From Ruegeria sp. SCSIO 43209 (GTDB taxonomy: Bacteria > Pseudomonadota > Alphaproteobacteria > Rhodobacterales > Rhodobacteraceae), in assembly GCF_019904295.1 (NCBI RefSeq), contig NZ_CP065359.1, positions 3,222,001 through 3,286,000 on the forward strand: a DNA stretch of 64,000 nucleotides, written 5' to 3'. The notes under the pieces are model-generated. The model ran no database searches and was not told the DNA's origin. It saw only the letters and a list, made by a program, of their open reading frames with translations. Positions 44,569 through 53,869 of the stretch are shown here, piece after piece. A program made the translations under genes and the position numbers. Positions within the stretch are counted from its first letter, which is position 1. Each line of letters opens with the position of its first letter.

Positions 44569-45164
44569 TCACTCATCCGCGCTGCCAATCCCCGCAGCAT
44601 CCGTGCCGTCGCACCCCAGATATAATAGGGGCCATAGGGCACAGCATAGTAATACCGTCTTTGTCCACGCCAACGGCGCGACTCGACGACATAATTCTCT
44701 GGGTTCAGGACATGCGCAAGCGGAACGAAGAATATCTCATCCACCTCGCCCGGTTCGGCGACTGGTTCAAAACTGGCTTCAAGGATCGCAACAACCGGCG
44801 TGACCGAAAAGGACGTCACGGTTTCATGAGTCGGCAGATGACCCAGAATACTGGGTAGTTCTGGCGGAAGACCAATTTCTTCCTGTGCTTCGCGCAAAGC
44901 TGTCGCAGTAACGTCGATGTCCCCCTCATCCTGTTTTCCACCCGGAAAGGCGATCTGGCCCGGATGGTGTTTCAACGCCGAAGAGCGTTTGGTCAGGATC
45001 AATCGCGGTGCGTCTCCGGTCACAGAAACAGGCACTAACACGCCCGCAGGGCGCAGTTTGCGCCCCGCTGGCAGCACCGTTTCCGGGTTCAGATCAAAGT
45101 CACTGGACCCGGACCCATCACGGCTCAGCGCCTCGGTCAGGTCTGTGATCAGATCACGCGCCAT
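44565..45164 (-). CDS. CoA pyrophosphatase-like NUDIX hydrolase (NudL family)
   Basis: A 199-residue protein. Start MARDLITDL (45164) lies inside the end of hslO, overlapping by 11 nt; the frame is open to 45218. The NudL-type signature LTKRSSALKHHPGQIAFPGGK precedes a complete NUDIX box (GGKQDEGDIDVTATALREAQE then EIGL). The family splits CoA and related nucleotides into phosphopantetheine and 3',5'-ADP. It sits between hslO and the CCA transferase gene in one operon. Confidence 0.9.
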   Translation of the reverse strand: MARDLITDLTEALSRDGSGSSDFDLNPETVLPAGRKLRPAGVLVPVSVTGDAPRLILTKRSSALKHHPGQIAFPGGKQDEGDIDVTATALREAQEEIGLPPELPSILGHLPTHETVTSFSVTPVVAILEASFEPVAEPGEVDEIFFVPLAHVLNPENYVVESRRWRGQRRYYYAVPYGPYYIWGATARMLRGLAARMSE

Positions 45165-46140
45165 CCGGGCCTTCGGCCTCGAACCCGACGGTCGCAGGGT
45201 CCAGCACATAGTGCGCACCGCAGAATTGGCAGTCTGCTGTGACGGTGCCTTCGTCCGTGGTCATTGTCGCAATATCCTGCGCCGAATAGATCGACAGGCT
45301 TTGGCGCACGCGATCTTCGGAACAAGTGCAACCGAATTTTACCTGCTGTGCATCATAGACGCGAGGCTGTTCCTCGTGAAACAGACGCACCAGAAGGTCG
45401 GTTGGCGCAACGGATGGCCCGATCATCTCCAGATCATCCACGGTGTCGAGCAGGATGTTGACGCGATCCCAGTTCTCGCCCTCTTCACCATCCACCAAAT
45501 CCGAGGCAGACAGGATCTCTCCGCTGCCCTCCCCGGAAGCGGCAAAGGGCGAGGCTTTGGGCATGTGCTGCAGCATGATCCCGCCAGCGCGCCAGTGTTC
45601 ACCGACGCCGGGTTCGGTCGATTTGCCGAAGCTCAGCGAAAACCGGGTCGGCAGCTGTTCGGACTGCGCGAAATAGGCTTCCGCACACGCGCTCAGTGAT
45701 CCCCCGGCCAGTGGGGTGATGCCCTGATAAGGCTGTGTACCTTCACCTTGGTCAATCATGATGGCGAAGTACCCGTCACCCACCTGATCGAAAGGGGCTG
45801 CATCGGTCAGCCGGTCGCGGTCAAAGCTCGCATAGGCGCGGATCTGCGCGGGTTCACCTTCGACCTGTGGCGCATAATAATCGGTTGCGATCATCCGCAC
45901 TGCGCCCTTGGATTGCACCTGCAGAGACAGCTTCCAGCGCAGCGATACCGTTTGCCCTATCAATGCAGTCAGCAGGGCCATCTCGGCCACCAGCGCCTCG
46001 ACCACCTCCGGGTAGTCGTGCTGTTTCAAGATGCCGCCCAACACGCCGTCCAGCCGGGCCACGCGGCCTCGCATGTCGGGTATATCGAGTTGAAAGGGCA
46101 GGACGGTATCGTCCCACGCGATTTTGGTTCCAATAGACAT
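45154..46140 (-). CDS. hslO: Hsp33 redox-regulated chaperone
   Basis: A 328-residue holdase activated by oxidation and heat. The C-terminal zinc centre is present as CTCSEDRV and CQFC; its four cysteines release zinc and form disulfides under oxidative stress. The substrate-binding N-terminal domain contains GGSLSACAEAYFAQSEQLPT, typical of Hsp33. It starts the operon with the NUDIX and CCA-transferase genes and is divergent from the NUDIX gene at 46217. Confidence 0.93.
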   Translation of the reverse strand: MSIGTKIAWDDTVLPFQLDIPDMRGRVARLDGVLGGILKQHDYPEVVEALVAEMALLTALIGQTVSLRWKLSLQVQSKGAVRMIATDYYAPQVEGEPAQIRAYASFDRDRLTDAAPFDQVGDGYFAIMIDQGEGTQPYQGITPLAGGSLSACAEAYFAQSEQLPTRFSLSFGKSTEPGVGEHWRAGGIMLQHMPKASPFAASGEGSGEILSASDLVDGEEGENWDRVNILLDTVDDLEMIGPSVAPTDLLVRLFHEEQPRVYDAQQVKFGCTCSEDRVRQSLSIYSAQDIATMTTDEGTVTADCQFCGAHYVLDPATVGFEAEGPDGA

Positions 46141-46216
46141 GGGGTTTCCTTAAGCGCCACAGGTTGGCATACCGCCACCATATAGGTTGAACAGTTTGGG
46201 TTGAAAGGGGCCTTAC

Positions 46217-46660
46217 ATGATCAGACGGTTCGGTGAAAGCCCCGAGGCAGAGCGAAAATACACCCGGCGGGTCGGCGTTTATGCCCTATTGCCACAAGGC
46301 AACCGATTGCTGCTGACCTGTCAGCTGGAACCCGGACCGGATCTGCAGCTGCCGGGCGGCGGCATCGATCCGGGGGAATCACCGATTACAGCGCTTCACC
46401 GTGAGGTTTACGAAGAAACCGGCTGGCTGATCGCCGCGCCTCGGAGAGTGGGTGCGTTTCGTCGATATACCTACATGCCGGAATACGATCTGTGGGCCGA
46501 GAAGGTCTGCCTGATTTACCGCGCCCACCCGGTCAGACGCCTAGGCCCTCCGACCGAAGACCTTCACGAGGCCATTTGGATGGAGACCGCAGATGCCGTT
46601 CAACTGTTGGGCAACGAGGGCGACGCCCATTTCGCCCAGCGCCACCTGCATGGGCTTTAA
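46217..46660 (+). CDS. NUDIX hydrolase
   Basis: A 147-residue NUDIX protein. The box is GGGIDPGESPITALHREVYEE then TGW. The N-terminus (RRVGVYALLPQGNRLLLTCQ) begins the usual beta strand of the fold. The substrate is unknown. It is divergent from hslO, and its last codon overlaps the stop of the convergent REC-PP2C gene by 3 nt. Confidence 0.88.
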   Translation: MIRRFGESPEAERKYTRRVGVYALLPQGNRLLLTCQLEPGPDLQLPGGGIDPGESPITALHREVYEETGWLIAAPRRVGAFRRYTYMPEYDLWAEKVCLIYRAHPVRRLGPPTEDLHEAIWMETADAVQLLGNEGDAHFAQRHLHGL

Positions 46661-47952
46661 GGTCCGTTATATTCAAAAAACACTGCAGAGACATCATCCG
46701 CAATTCCGCTGTCCGGTGACATCACCTGTGTGAGACGCCAGAACATGTCATCCAGGAATTCCGGTCCACCGTGATCGGCGGCGCATTCAACAGCCATCGC
46801 CTTCAACCCGTCATCATCCAGCAAACTGCCGTCGGCGAGCTGGCATTCGGTGAACCCGTCCGAATGCAAGAGCAGCTTGTCGCCCGGTTGCATATAGGTT
46901 TCCGTCTGCTGAAACTGCGCCTCAGGCAGCAGGCCAATGGGCAATCCGCCTTCGCCCAGAAACTCGGTTTTACTATCACGGCGCAACAACAGCGGATGCG
47001 GGTGTCCGGCCTGCACCATTTTCAGATGTCCGTTGCGCAGATCGATGATGGCATAGACCATGGTGAAATACTCTTCGATCCCGGCATCGGCGATCAGACG
47101 CGAGTTGAGCAGCGACGCGACCTCTTCGGGTGGCAGAAGGGCGTAGAATTTGTTGAACCGACGCTCCATCGCAATGTTCTGGTCGAAATGCGTGCTGGAC
47201 AGATACCCGCCCAGCCGTGCCGTCATCATCGCAGAGGTGATCCCGTGGCCGGAGACATCGATGCTGTAAAACCCCAGCCGATTGACACCGGGCGAAAACA
47301 TCCCCACCAGGTCACCACCGATATGACCACAGGGTTTCAGAAGCAGGCTGACCTGTGAGTTGCCAAAGGTCCCCTTCAATTCAGGCACCAGCGAATCCTG
47401 AATTTTGCGCGCCTGCATCAGATCTTTATCGATCGCATCATGGGCAAGCTTCAGTTCGTTCAGCGCTGTTTCGATCAACTGGTTTTTTCGGGACAATTCG
47501 CGTTGCATGTCAAGAATACGCGCCCCGGCCGATATGCGCGCACGCAGCTCATCAGCCTCAAGCGGCTTGATCAGAAAATCGTCTGCCCCAGCATCCAGAC
47601 CGCGCGCGACCTCCTGCTTTTCGCTTTTTGAGGTCAGAAGAATGAAATAGCTATATTGCTCACTGTCCAGCTCTCGGAAGGCCCGACAGAACTCAAGCCC
47701 GCCCATACCTGGCATGACCCAGTCGCTTAGAACAAGATCAGGTGGGTCCGAGGTGCAAAGCTCTATCGCGGCTTCACCACTGTCGGCTTCAAGAACCTCG
47801 AATCCCCACTTTTTTAGCGAGGCCACCAGAATGCGCCGCTGCAGACGGCTGTCGTCCACAACAAGAACCTTGCGGATCGCGCCAAAATCCAGCTCGACCC
47901 GGGCCTCTACTTGACTGGCATCCGGCACCATGAAGTCCCTGTACTTGCTCAA
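46657..47952 (-). CDS. Response regulator fused to a SpoIIE-type PP2C phosphatase (RbaY-like)
   Basis: A 431-residue signalling protein. A receiver domain (about residues 28-145) has VLVVDDSRLQRR, the phospho-accepting aspartate in LVLSDWVMPGM and the lysine in DDFLIKPLEADE. A coiled coil (DMQRELSRKNQLIETALNEL) leads to a PP2C domain (about 190-428) with GGDLVGMF, YSIDVSGHGITSAMM, LLHSDGFTE and the terminal GIADDVSAVFFEY. Such proteins dephosphorylate STAS anti-anti-sigma factors. In Rhodobacter capsulatus the similarly built RbaY acts with RbaV and RbaW and affects gene transfer agent production. Orthology to RbaY is inferred. It is divergent from an HPt gene. Confidence 0.88.
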   Translation of the reverse strand: MSKYRDFMVPDASQVEARVELDFGAIRKVLVVDDSRLQRRILVASLKKWGFEVLEADSGEAAIELCTSDPPDLVLSDWVMPGMGGLEFCRAFRELDSEQYSYFILLTSKSEKQEVARGLDAGADDFLIKPLEADELRARISAGARILDMQRELSRKNQLIETALNELKLAHDAIDKDLMQARKIQDSLVPELKGTFGNSQVSLLLKPCGHIGGDLVGMFSPGVNRLGFYSIDVSGHGITSAMMTARLGGYLSSTHFDQNIAMERRFNKFYALLPPEEVASLLNSRLIADAGIEEYFTMVYAIIDLRNGHLKMVQAGHPHPLLLRRDSKTEFLGEGGLPIGLLPEAQFQQTETYMQPGDKLLLHSDGFTECQLADGSLLDDDGLKAMAVECAADHGGPEFLDDMFWRLTQVMSPDSGIADDVSAVFFEYNGP

Positions 47953-48073
47953 CTCTCCAGTTGTCGCAACGCTATGCCTCTCAGCTTAACATCCTATGAA
48001 AAACCAAATGGCCGCGATTTAACCCCATCTTTACCCGTGACGGTCTAACAATATGCAACCGCAAGAGGATGGC

Positions 48074-48403
48074 ATGATTCAGTGGTCCAGAGTCAGACAA
48101 TTACGTGATGAAGTCGGCGCAGACGAGTTCACCGAGGTTGTCGAAATCTTTTTGGACGAGGTTCAGGAAGTTATCACTAAGCTACGCGATGACACTACCC
48201 GCTCCGAGATCGAACAGAACCTTCATTTCCTGAAGGGCAGCGCGCTGAGTCTTGGCTTTGATAGTTTCTCGAAACTGTGCCAGGACGGTGAGCGACGCGC
48301 AGCCGCAGGTGAAAGCGCCGCCGTTGATTTGCTGGCGATTATCGCGGCCTACGACGAGTCGAAAAAACTGTTTCAGGCCGGTCTGGCCGAAAACCTGCGC
48401 TAG
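48074..48403 (+). CDS. Stand-alone HPt phosphotransfer protein
   Basis: A 109-residue histidine phosphotransfer domain. The active motif is NLHFLKGSALSLGF, with histidine as phospho-acceptor and the usual K-G. Start ATG 48074 is supported by AAGAGGA 5 nt upstream; an ATG at 48053 would add seven residues. It is divergent from the REC-PP2C gene, and the shared 121-nt gap suggests common control. No histidine kinase is nearby. It may deliver phosphate to that receiver. It is convergent with ilvA, overlapping by 4 nt. Confidence 0.85.
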   Translation: MIQWSRVRQLRDEVGADEFTEVVEIFLDEVQEVITKLRDDTTRSEIEQNLHFLKGSALSLGFDSFSKLCQDGERRAAAGESAAVDLLAIIAAYDESKKLFQAGLAENLR

Positions 48404-49626
48404 ATCACAAACTGTGCCAGCGTCTCGTCTTCGGTGATATCCGTATAAGTAAACCCGGCTTCATCCAGATGCGCAAACAGGCGCATGAAATTCTCGGGCT
48501 TTCGGGTTTCGATTCCGATCAGGACCGAGCCAAAGTTGCGCGCCGATTTCTTCATGTATTCGAACCGTGCGATATCATCCTCAGGGCCGAGGATGCCGAG
48601 GAATTCTTTCAGGGCACCGGGGCGCTGCGGTAGGCGCAGGATGAAATATTTCTTCACCCCGGAATAGCGCTGCGCACGTTCTTTGACCTCTGGTAAACGC
48701 TCGAAATCGAAGTTCCCGCCCGAGGTGACACAGACCACCGTCTTGCCACGCACAAAGCTTTGCACGTCACCCACAGCCTCAACCGCCAACGCACCGGCAG
48801 GTTCCAGAACGATGCCCTCGACATTCAGCATCTCGATCATGGTGGTACAGATGCGGTCTTCGGACAAAGTCAGCACATCCGACAGATGCCGCGATTTCAG
48901 CAATTCAAACGGTTTCTCACCAATCCGGCCTACTGCTGCGCCATCGACAAATGTATCCACATGATCCAGCGCCACCGGGTGCCCCGCTGCCAGCGCCGCG
49001 CGCAAACACGCCCCGCCGGCCGGTTCCACGAACAGGCAATGCGCCCGGTCCCCGAACCAGGTCGCCACCCCCGAAGACATACCGCCGCCGCCAACCGGCA
49101 GAATTACATGATTGGGCACTTGGCCCAATTGCTCTTCGATCTCAACCGCCAAAGAGGCCTGCCCCTCAATCACATCCGCATCATCGAACGGAGACAGGAA
49201 ATACCCGCCCTGTTCTGCGCACCAGCTTTGCGCCGCAGCCAGCGTGTCATCGAAATAGTCACCGATCAGGTGAACCTCGATATTGTCGCCGCCGAAAATG
49301 CGCGTCTTCTGGATCTTCTGCTGCGGCGTGGTCACCGGCATGAAGATCACACCCCGCACACCCAGATGCTTACACATATAGGCCACGCCCTGCGCATGGT
49401 TGCCAGCGCTGGCGCAGACGAAAAGGTCCTGCCCCTGCTGCTTGCGCATCGCATTGAACGCACCGCGGATTTTATACGACCGCACCGGGCTGAGGTCTTC
49501 GCGCTTGAGCCAGATATCCGCGCCGTAACGGTCGGACAGATGGGCGTTCCGCTGCAACGGAGTTGCCGGAAACACTGAGCGCATTGCCTTTTCGGCAGCG
49601 CGGGCGCGGGTCGTGAAATCAGTCAT
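48400..49626 (-). CDS. ilvA: Threonine ammonia-lyase
   Basis: A 408-residue PLP enzyme that converts threonine to 2-oxobutanoate, the first step to isoleucine. The PLP lysine lies in LSPVRSYKIRGAF; the phosphate loop is PVGGGGMSSG; SAGNHAQGVAY and VTSGGNFDFERL are conserved. The tail (from KKYFILRLPQRPGALKEFL) is a single ACT-like regulatory domain, as in the short Bacillus-type enzyme rather than the two-ACT E. coli form. It is convergent with the HPt gene. Confidence 0.93.
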   Translation of the reverse strand: MTDFTTRARAAEKAMRSVFPATPLQRNAHLSDRYGADIWLKREDLSPVRSYKIRGAFNAMRKQQGQDLFVCASAGNHAQGVAYMCKHLGVRGVIFMPVTTPQQKIQKTRIFGGDNIEVHLIGDYFDDTLAAAQSWCAEQGGYFLSPFDDADVIEGQASLAVEIEEQLGQVPNHVILPVGGGGMSSGVATWFGDRAHCLFVEPAGGACLRAALAAGHPVALDHVDTFVDGAAVGRIGEKPFELLKSRHLSDVLTLSEDRICTTMIEMLNVEGIVLEPAGALAVEAVGDVQSFVRGKTVVCVTSGGNFDFERLPEVKERAQRYSGVKKYFILRLPQRPGALKEFLGILGPEDDIARFEYMKKSARNFGSVLIGIETRKPENFMRLFAHLDEAGFTYTDITEDETLAQFVI

Positions 49627-49683
49627 GTTGGATTCCCTGCCCCATCATCGTCGAAAGGGCAAGGAATACATATGTGTACGGGC

Positions 49684-50451
49684 TTAGGCCAGCTCGCGCT
49701 TTTCGATGAACACACCATAGATCGTCGTCAGGATACTGACATTGATCAGTGGGACGATCAGCATGCTCGCAAACAAGACAATCAAGACACCGATGATCGG
49801 GACGAAAAGCAGCAAAGACGCCAGTAGCTGAAGCAATATTTGGAAGAGGATGGATAAGACGACCAGAAGTGCGATGGCTCCGCTTGCGCCCGAGGTTGCT
49901 TGCCACGCTTCAGACAGCTTTATTGGTTTTCCGATCGCTGCGCCGGGTAAAATCGGGGAGGCCCGATAGAATCCGATCGTGAGAATGATGATCAAACCCA
50001 GCCAAACCAGAATTCCCAGCGCCACAGAGGATTGCGCCATCATGCCCATGATCAGCGCTCCCGGTATCATGATGATAAGAGCGATTAGGCCGAGCATCAG
50101 AAGGCGTCCGAAATAGGCGAGCACACGGTCGAACCTGAAAGGCGGAACCAAACCGCTTGGATATTCCTCAAGTAGAACAAAACGGTGCCACGACACGACA
50201 ATCCACAGCATGACCCCAAAGACAACGGCCATAAGGCAGAGCAGAAATCCGGTGAAGGACGCGGCCGTTACGCCTTCAGGGAAGCCATTGGTTTCACTGT
50301 TGAATTCTTCGAAAGGGATGCCAAACAGGAAGAACAGGCCGATGGCTAAAAAGCCGCCAATGAGCGCCGGTACGACTGAAATCTGTAGCGCCTGCGTCAG
50401 GTTCCTAAGAACCATCCTCACCGAATGCACGAAAATCTCTAATCCCAGCAT
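49684..50451 (-). CDS. Multi-pass membrane protein of unknown function
   Basis: A 255-residue protein with six or seven hydrophobic segments. The start MLGLEIFVHSVRMVLRN (50451) follows GAGGGCGG; the frame is open to 50499. Features include SWHRFVLLEEYPSGLVPPF in a polar loop and a long C-terminal hydrophobic run (LLVVLSILFQILLQLLASLL). This pattern occurs in uncharacterised roseobacter membrane proteins; I cannot name a function. It is divergent from argG. Confidence 0.75.
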   Translation of the reverse strand: MLGLEIFVHSVRMVLRNLTQALQISVVPALIGGFLAIGLFFLFGIPFEEFNSETNGFPEGVTAASFTGFLLCLMAVVFGVMLWIVVSWHRFVLLEEYPSGLVPPFRFDRVLAYFGRLLMLGLIALIIMIPGALIMGMMAQSSVALGILVWLGLIIILTIGFYRASPILPGAAIGKPIKLSEAWQATSGASGAIALLVVLSILFQILLQLLASLLLFVPIIGVLIVLFASMLIVPLINVSILTTIYGVFIEKRELA

Positions 50452-50590
50452 AAATACCGCCCTCTCAACCAATCCTTGTTCTCTATCCGCCCGTTTCACC
50501 CCAATTCCCGGGCTGCGTCAATCCACACAGCTTGCCCCCACGCCCAAAACCCGTTAGGGGCCAGTCGTTCTACGCATAAAGGGAAGTCAG

Positions 50591-51817
50591 ATGTCCGCGC
50601 CCAAGAAAGTTGTTCTGGCCTATTCCGGTGGCCTTGATACCTCGATCATTCTGAAATGGCTGCAGACCGAGTATGGTTGTGAGGTCGTGACCTTCACCGC
50701 CGATCTGGGTCAGGGCGAGGAGCTGGAACCCGCCCGCAAGAAAGCCGAGCTGCTGGGGATCAAACCCGAGAACATCTATATCGAAGATATTCGCGAGGAA
50801 TTCGTTCGCGACTTTGTCTTCCCGATGTTCCGCGCCAACGCACAGTACGAAGGGCTGTACCTACTGGGCACCTCGATCGCACGGCCTCTGATCTCGAAAC
50901 GTCTGGTCGAGATCGCCGAAGCGACCGGTGCTGACGCTGTGGCCCACGGCGCGACTGGCAAGGGCAACGATCAGGTTCGTTTTGAACTGGCTGCTTACGC
51001 ACTGAATCCCGAAATCAAGGTGATCGCGCCGTGGCGTGAGTGGGACCTGACCAGCCGTACCAAGCTGTTGGAATTTGCCGAGGCGAACCAGATCCCGATC
51101 GCCAAGGACAAGCGTGGTGAGGCCCCGTTCTCGGTCGATGCCAACCTGCTGCACACCTCGTCCGAGGGTAAGGTTCTGGAAGACCCCGCCGATATGGCAC
51201 CCGACTATGTCTATCAGCGCACCGTCCACCCCGAGGATGCGCCGAACGAGCCGGAGTTTATCGAGATCGGTTTTGAAAAAGGCGACGCGGTCAGCATCAA
51301 TGGCGAGGCGATGAGCCCCGCGACCATCCTGACCAAGCTGAACGAATATGGCGGCAAGCACGGCATTGGCCGTCTCGATCTGGTCGAAGGCCGGTTCGTG
51401 GGCATGAAATCGCGCGGTATTTACGAAACCCCCGGCGGCACCATCCTGCTGGAAGCGCATCGTGGGATCGAGTCCATCACCATGGACCGCGGCGCGATGC
51501 ATCTGAAGGACCAGCTGATGCCGCAATATGCCGAGCTGATCTATAACGGCTTCTGGTACAGCCCCGAGCGTGAGATGCTGCAGGCAGCCATCGACAAGTC
51601 GCAAGAGCATGTCACCGGCACCGTTCGCGTGAAACTGTACAAAGGTCTTGCCTCAACCGTGGGCCGCTGGTCGGATCATTCGCTGTACTCCGAGGCGCAC
51701 GTGACCTTTGAGGAAGACGCTGGTGCATATGATCAGAAAGATGCGGCAGGCTTCATCCAGTTGAACGCACTGCGCCTGAAGCTTCTGGCCGCGCGTGACA
51801 AACGGCTGAGCAAGTAA
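50591..51817 (+). CDS. argG: Argininosuccinate synthase
   Basis: A 408-residue enzyme that joins citrulline and aspartate, the penultimate step of arginine synthesis. The ATP motif is [16 protein letters not shown]; further signatures are [13 protein letters not shown] and [18 protein letters not shown]. An AAGGGAAG site lies just before the ATG. It is a single-gene unit ended by a strong terminator at 51840. argJ is at 15556. Confidence 0.97.
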   Translation: MSAPKKVVLAYSGGLDTSIILKWLQTEYGCEVVTFTADLGQGEELEPARKKAELLGIKPENIYIEDIREEFVRDFVFPMFRANAQYEGLYLLGTSIARPLISKRLVEIAEATGADAVAHGATGKGNDQVRFELAAYALNPEIKVIAPWREWDLTSRTKLLEFAEANQIPIAKDKRGEAPFSVDANLLHTSSEGKVLEDPADMAPDYVYQRTVHPEDAPNEPEFIEIGFEKGDAVSINGEAMSPATILTKLNEYGGKHGIGRLDLVEGRFVGMKSRGIYETPGGTILLEAHRGIESITMDRGAMHLKDQLMPQYAELIYNGFWYSPEREMLQAAIDKSQEHVTGTVRVKLYKGLASTVGRWSDHSLYSEAHVTFEEDAGAYDQKDAAGFIQLNALRLKLLAARDKRLSK

Positions 51818-51839
51818 GCGTTCAGAATTTTAGATCTGG

Positions 51840-51871
51840 CCCCGGTGTCTGATCAGGCACCGGGGTTTTTC
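51840..51871 (+). terminator. Rho-independent terminator of argG
   Basis: A 10-bp stem with one wobble pair (CCCCGGTGTC / GGCACCGGGG, loop TGATCA) is followed by TTTTTC. It lies 22 nt after the argG stop and is a textbook intrinsic terminator. Confidence 0.92.
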
Positions 51872-51952
51872 TTTGCCGGGTTTCCGTCGGGTCGGGCTTG
51901 CCCGGATCAGGCGATTGTCTTTACGCATACGTCAATCAGGGAAGGACGGATA

Positions 51953-52234
51953 ATGCTGCAAGACATCGCCGACGGAATTCAAAAGGGTTTGAACGGCAAA
52001 AACTTTGACGGATCGCTTAAGTTCGATTGTGGTGATGAGGGTGTGATCGTTCTGGCGGAGAATACTGCCTCAACCCAGGATCGGGACACAGACTGCACCA
52101 TCCGCATCTCGCGCGAGAACCTCTCTAAGTTGCTGACCGGTAAGCTGAACCCAATGACCGGGGTTGCGCTGGGCAAGCTGAAAATCTCGGGCAACATGGG
52201 TGTTGCGATGAAGCTGGGGCAGCTGCTGGGCTGA
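51953..52234 (+). CDS. SCP-2 sterol-transfer family protein
   Basis: A 93-residue stand-alone SCP-2 domain protein. The start ATG 51953 has GGGAAGGA upstream; the frame is open from 51845 but crosses the argG terminator. The sequence DCTIRISRENLSKLLTGKLN and the end ISGNMGVAMKLGQLL match the lipid-binding fold. Such proteins bind acyl chains or other apolar ligands; in bacteria the ligand is mostly unknown. It stands alone between argG and msrA. Confidence 0.85.
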   Translation: MLQDIADGIQKGLNGKNFDGSLKFDCGDEGVIVLAENTASTQDRDTDCTIRISRENLSKLLTGKLNPMTGVALGKLKISGNMGVAMKLGQLLG

Positions 52235-52325
52235 TAAACTCGTCTCACCAGCGCGTGACAAATCATGTCAGCGCATTGCAAGCGCAAAAATCTGCGGGCA
52301 GCTTGGTTTCGGAAGGAGACCTGCC

Positions 52326-52997
52326 ATGACCCGGATCACTTACCTTGATTGCCTGAAACCTTCACTTCTGTTTGTGCTGATCTTGTTGGCAGCAATGCTG
52401 CGCGCTTTACCTGCTCCGGCCGCTGGCACTGAAACGCTAACAGTCGCCGGTGGCTGTTTCTGGTGCGTGGAATCCGATTTCGAGTCCGTGCCCGGCGTGA
52501 TCGGCGCGGTCTCGGGCTATACCGGTGGCAAGACGGATAGTCCCACCTATGATCAGGTCTCGAAAGGCGGAACAGGGCATTACGAGGCGGTCCAGATCAC
52601 CTTCGATTCCGCCCGCGTTTCCCGTGCAACCTTGCTGAACATGTTCTTCCGCTCAGTCGATCCCACGGATGCGGGTGGCCAGTTCTGCGATCGCGGCGAC
52701 AGCTATCGCACAGCAATTTTCGTCTCTAACAAAGGGGAAAAGGCGCAGGCACAGCAAGCCAAGACCAGCGCACAAAACGCGCTGGGGCAGACTGTGGTCA
52801 CGCCGATCCTGCAAGCCGGAACGTTTTATCCAGCCGAGGCGTATCACCAGGATTATTACAAGGGTAGCAAGCTGGTACTGACCCGCTTTGGCCCCAAGCG
52901 CCAAAAGAACGCCTATAAGGCCTACCGCGAAGCCTGCGGTCGCGATGCGCGGGTCAAACAATTGTGGGGCAACGAAGCGCCCTTTGCAGGGTCCTAG
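52326..52997 (+). CDS. msrA: Exported peptide-methionine (S)-S-oxide reductase
   Basis: A 223-residue MsrA. The active-site motif is GGCFWCVE, with GYTGGKTDSPTYDQVS and EAYHQDYY following, all typical. The N-terminus (about residues 13-33, SLLFVLILLAAMLRALPAPAA) is a signal peptide or anchor, so the enzyme should repair oxidised methionine in the periplasm rather than the cytosol. A further cysteine near the C-terminus (YREACGRD) may resolve the catalytic sulfenic acid. GGAAGGAG precedes the ATG. It is convergent with the ribokinase gene, overlapping by 4 nt. Confidence 0.92.
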   Translation: MTRITYLDCLKPSLLFVLILLAAMLRALPAPAAGTETLTVAGGCFWCVESDFESVPGVIGAVSGYTGGKTDSPTYDQVSKGGTGHYEAVQITFDSARVSRATLLNMFFRSVDPTDAGGQFCDRGDSYRTAIFVSNKGEKAQAQQAKTSAQNALGQTVVTPILQAGTFYPAEAYHQDYYKGSKLVLTRFGPKRQKNAYKAYREACGRDARVKQLWGNEAPFAGS

Positions 52998-53866
52998 TCA
53001 AACTGCGCTTCGCGCACCTCTTTCAGATCAGGAATGACATCTGCAGTGCCGTGCCGCGTGACCATCAGGGCCGCGGCGCGGTTTGCTTGGGCAATCGCCT
53101 GCGCCATCGGCATACCCCGGTCCATTCCAGCCAACACATAGCCGGTGAATGTGTCACCTGCCCCGGTGGTATCCACAGCGTTGACCTTATGGGCCTGAAA
53201 CGCTTGGGGTCGATGATCTTGCTGATAATAGCGCGCACCTTTTGAGCCAAAGGTGACGATCACATGTTCGACCGGCAGGTCTGAAGGGGCGAGACCCGTT
53301 GCATCCTGCAATTGCTCGGCCTCGACTTCGTTGAGGATCAGAAAATCCAAATACGGTAGAACCGCTTGAACTGCGTCTGCCTGAAATGGGGCGGCGGCGT
53401 AACAGACGGTCAGCCCCATTTCACAACCTAGTTTAGCGGCCTCAATCTGCGCATTGGTTTCGTTCTGCATCACCAGCAGATCACCTGAAACAGCCGAGGA
53501 CAACGCCTGCCCAAGTTGGTCGTTCGAGATGGCATGGTTAGCGCCTTGATACAGAATGATCAGGTTTTCACCCTGCGCATCTACTGCGATGATGGCGTGA
53601 CCGGTCGGCACATCCACCTCGGCAATATGCCGCGTGTCCACGCCATATTCGGTCAGCCGGTCCCGTGCCCAAAGGCCATCCGAGCCCACCGCGCCGATAT
53701 GGGATACCCGCGATCCGGCTCGTGCAGACGCCACAGACATGTTGGCGCCCTTGCCACCCAGAAACCTCTGTAGCCCGCTGGCCGCCAGAGTCTCACCCGC
53801 TTCGGGCAAATGCGGCAGGGCATAGACCATATCCGCGTTGATTGAGCCAAGGTTCCAGATTGTCAT
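52994..53866 (-). CDS. rbsK: Ribokinase (PfkB family)
   Basis: A 290-residue sugar kinase. The PfkB signatures are present: GGKGANMSVASARAG near residue 37 and DTTGAGDTFTGYVLAG near the C-terminus, with the catalytic aspartate in GAGD. The N-terminal NLGSINADMVYALPHLP fits ribokinase. No ribose transporter or regulator is adjacent, so the physiological sugar is inferred from the family. It is followed upstream by maeB on the same strand, 3 nt away. Confidence 0.85.
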   Translation of the reverse strand: MTIWNLGSINADMVYALPHLPEAGETLAASGLQRFLGGKGANMSVASARAGSRVSHIGAVGSDGLWARDRLTEYGVDTRHIAEVDVPTGHAIIAVDAQGENLIILYQGANHAISNDQLGQALSSAVSGDLLVMQNETNAQIEAAKLGCEMGLTVCYAAAPFQADAVQAVLPYLDFLILNEVEAEQLQDATGLAPSDLPVEHVIVTFGSKGARYYQQDHRPQAFQAHKVNAVDTTGAGDTFTGYVLAGMDRGMPMAQAIAQANRAAALMVTRHGTADVIPDLKEVREAQFD

Positions 53867-53869
53867 GAT

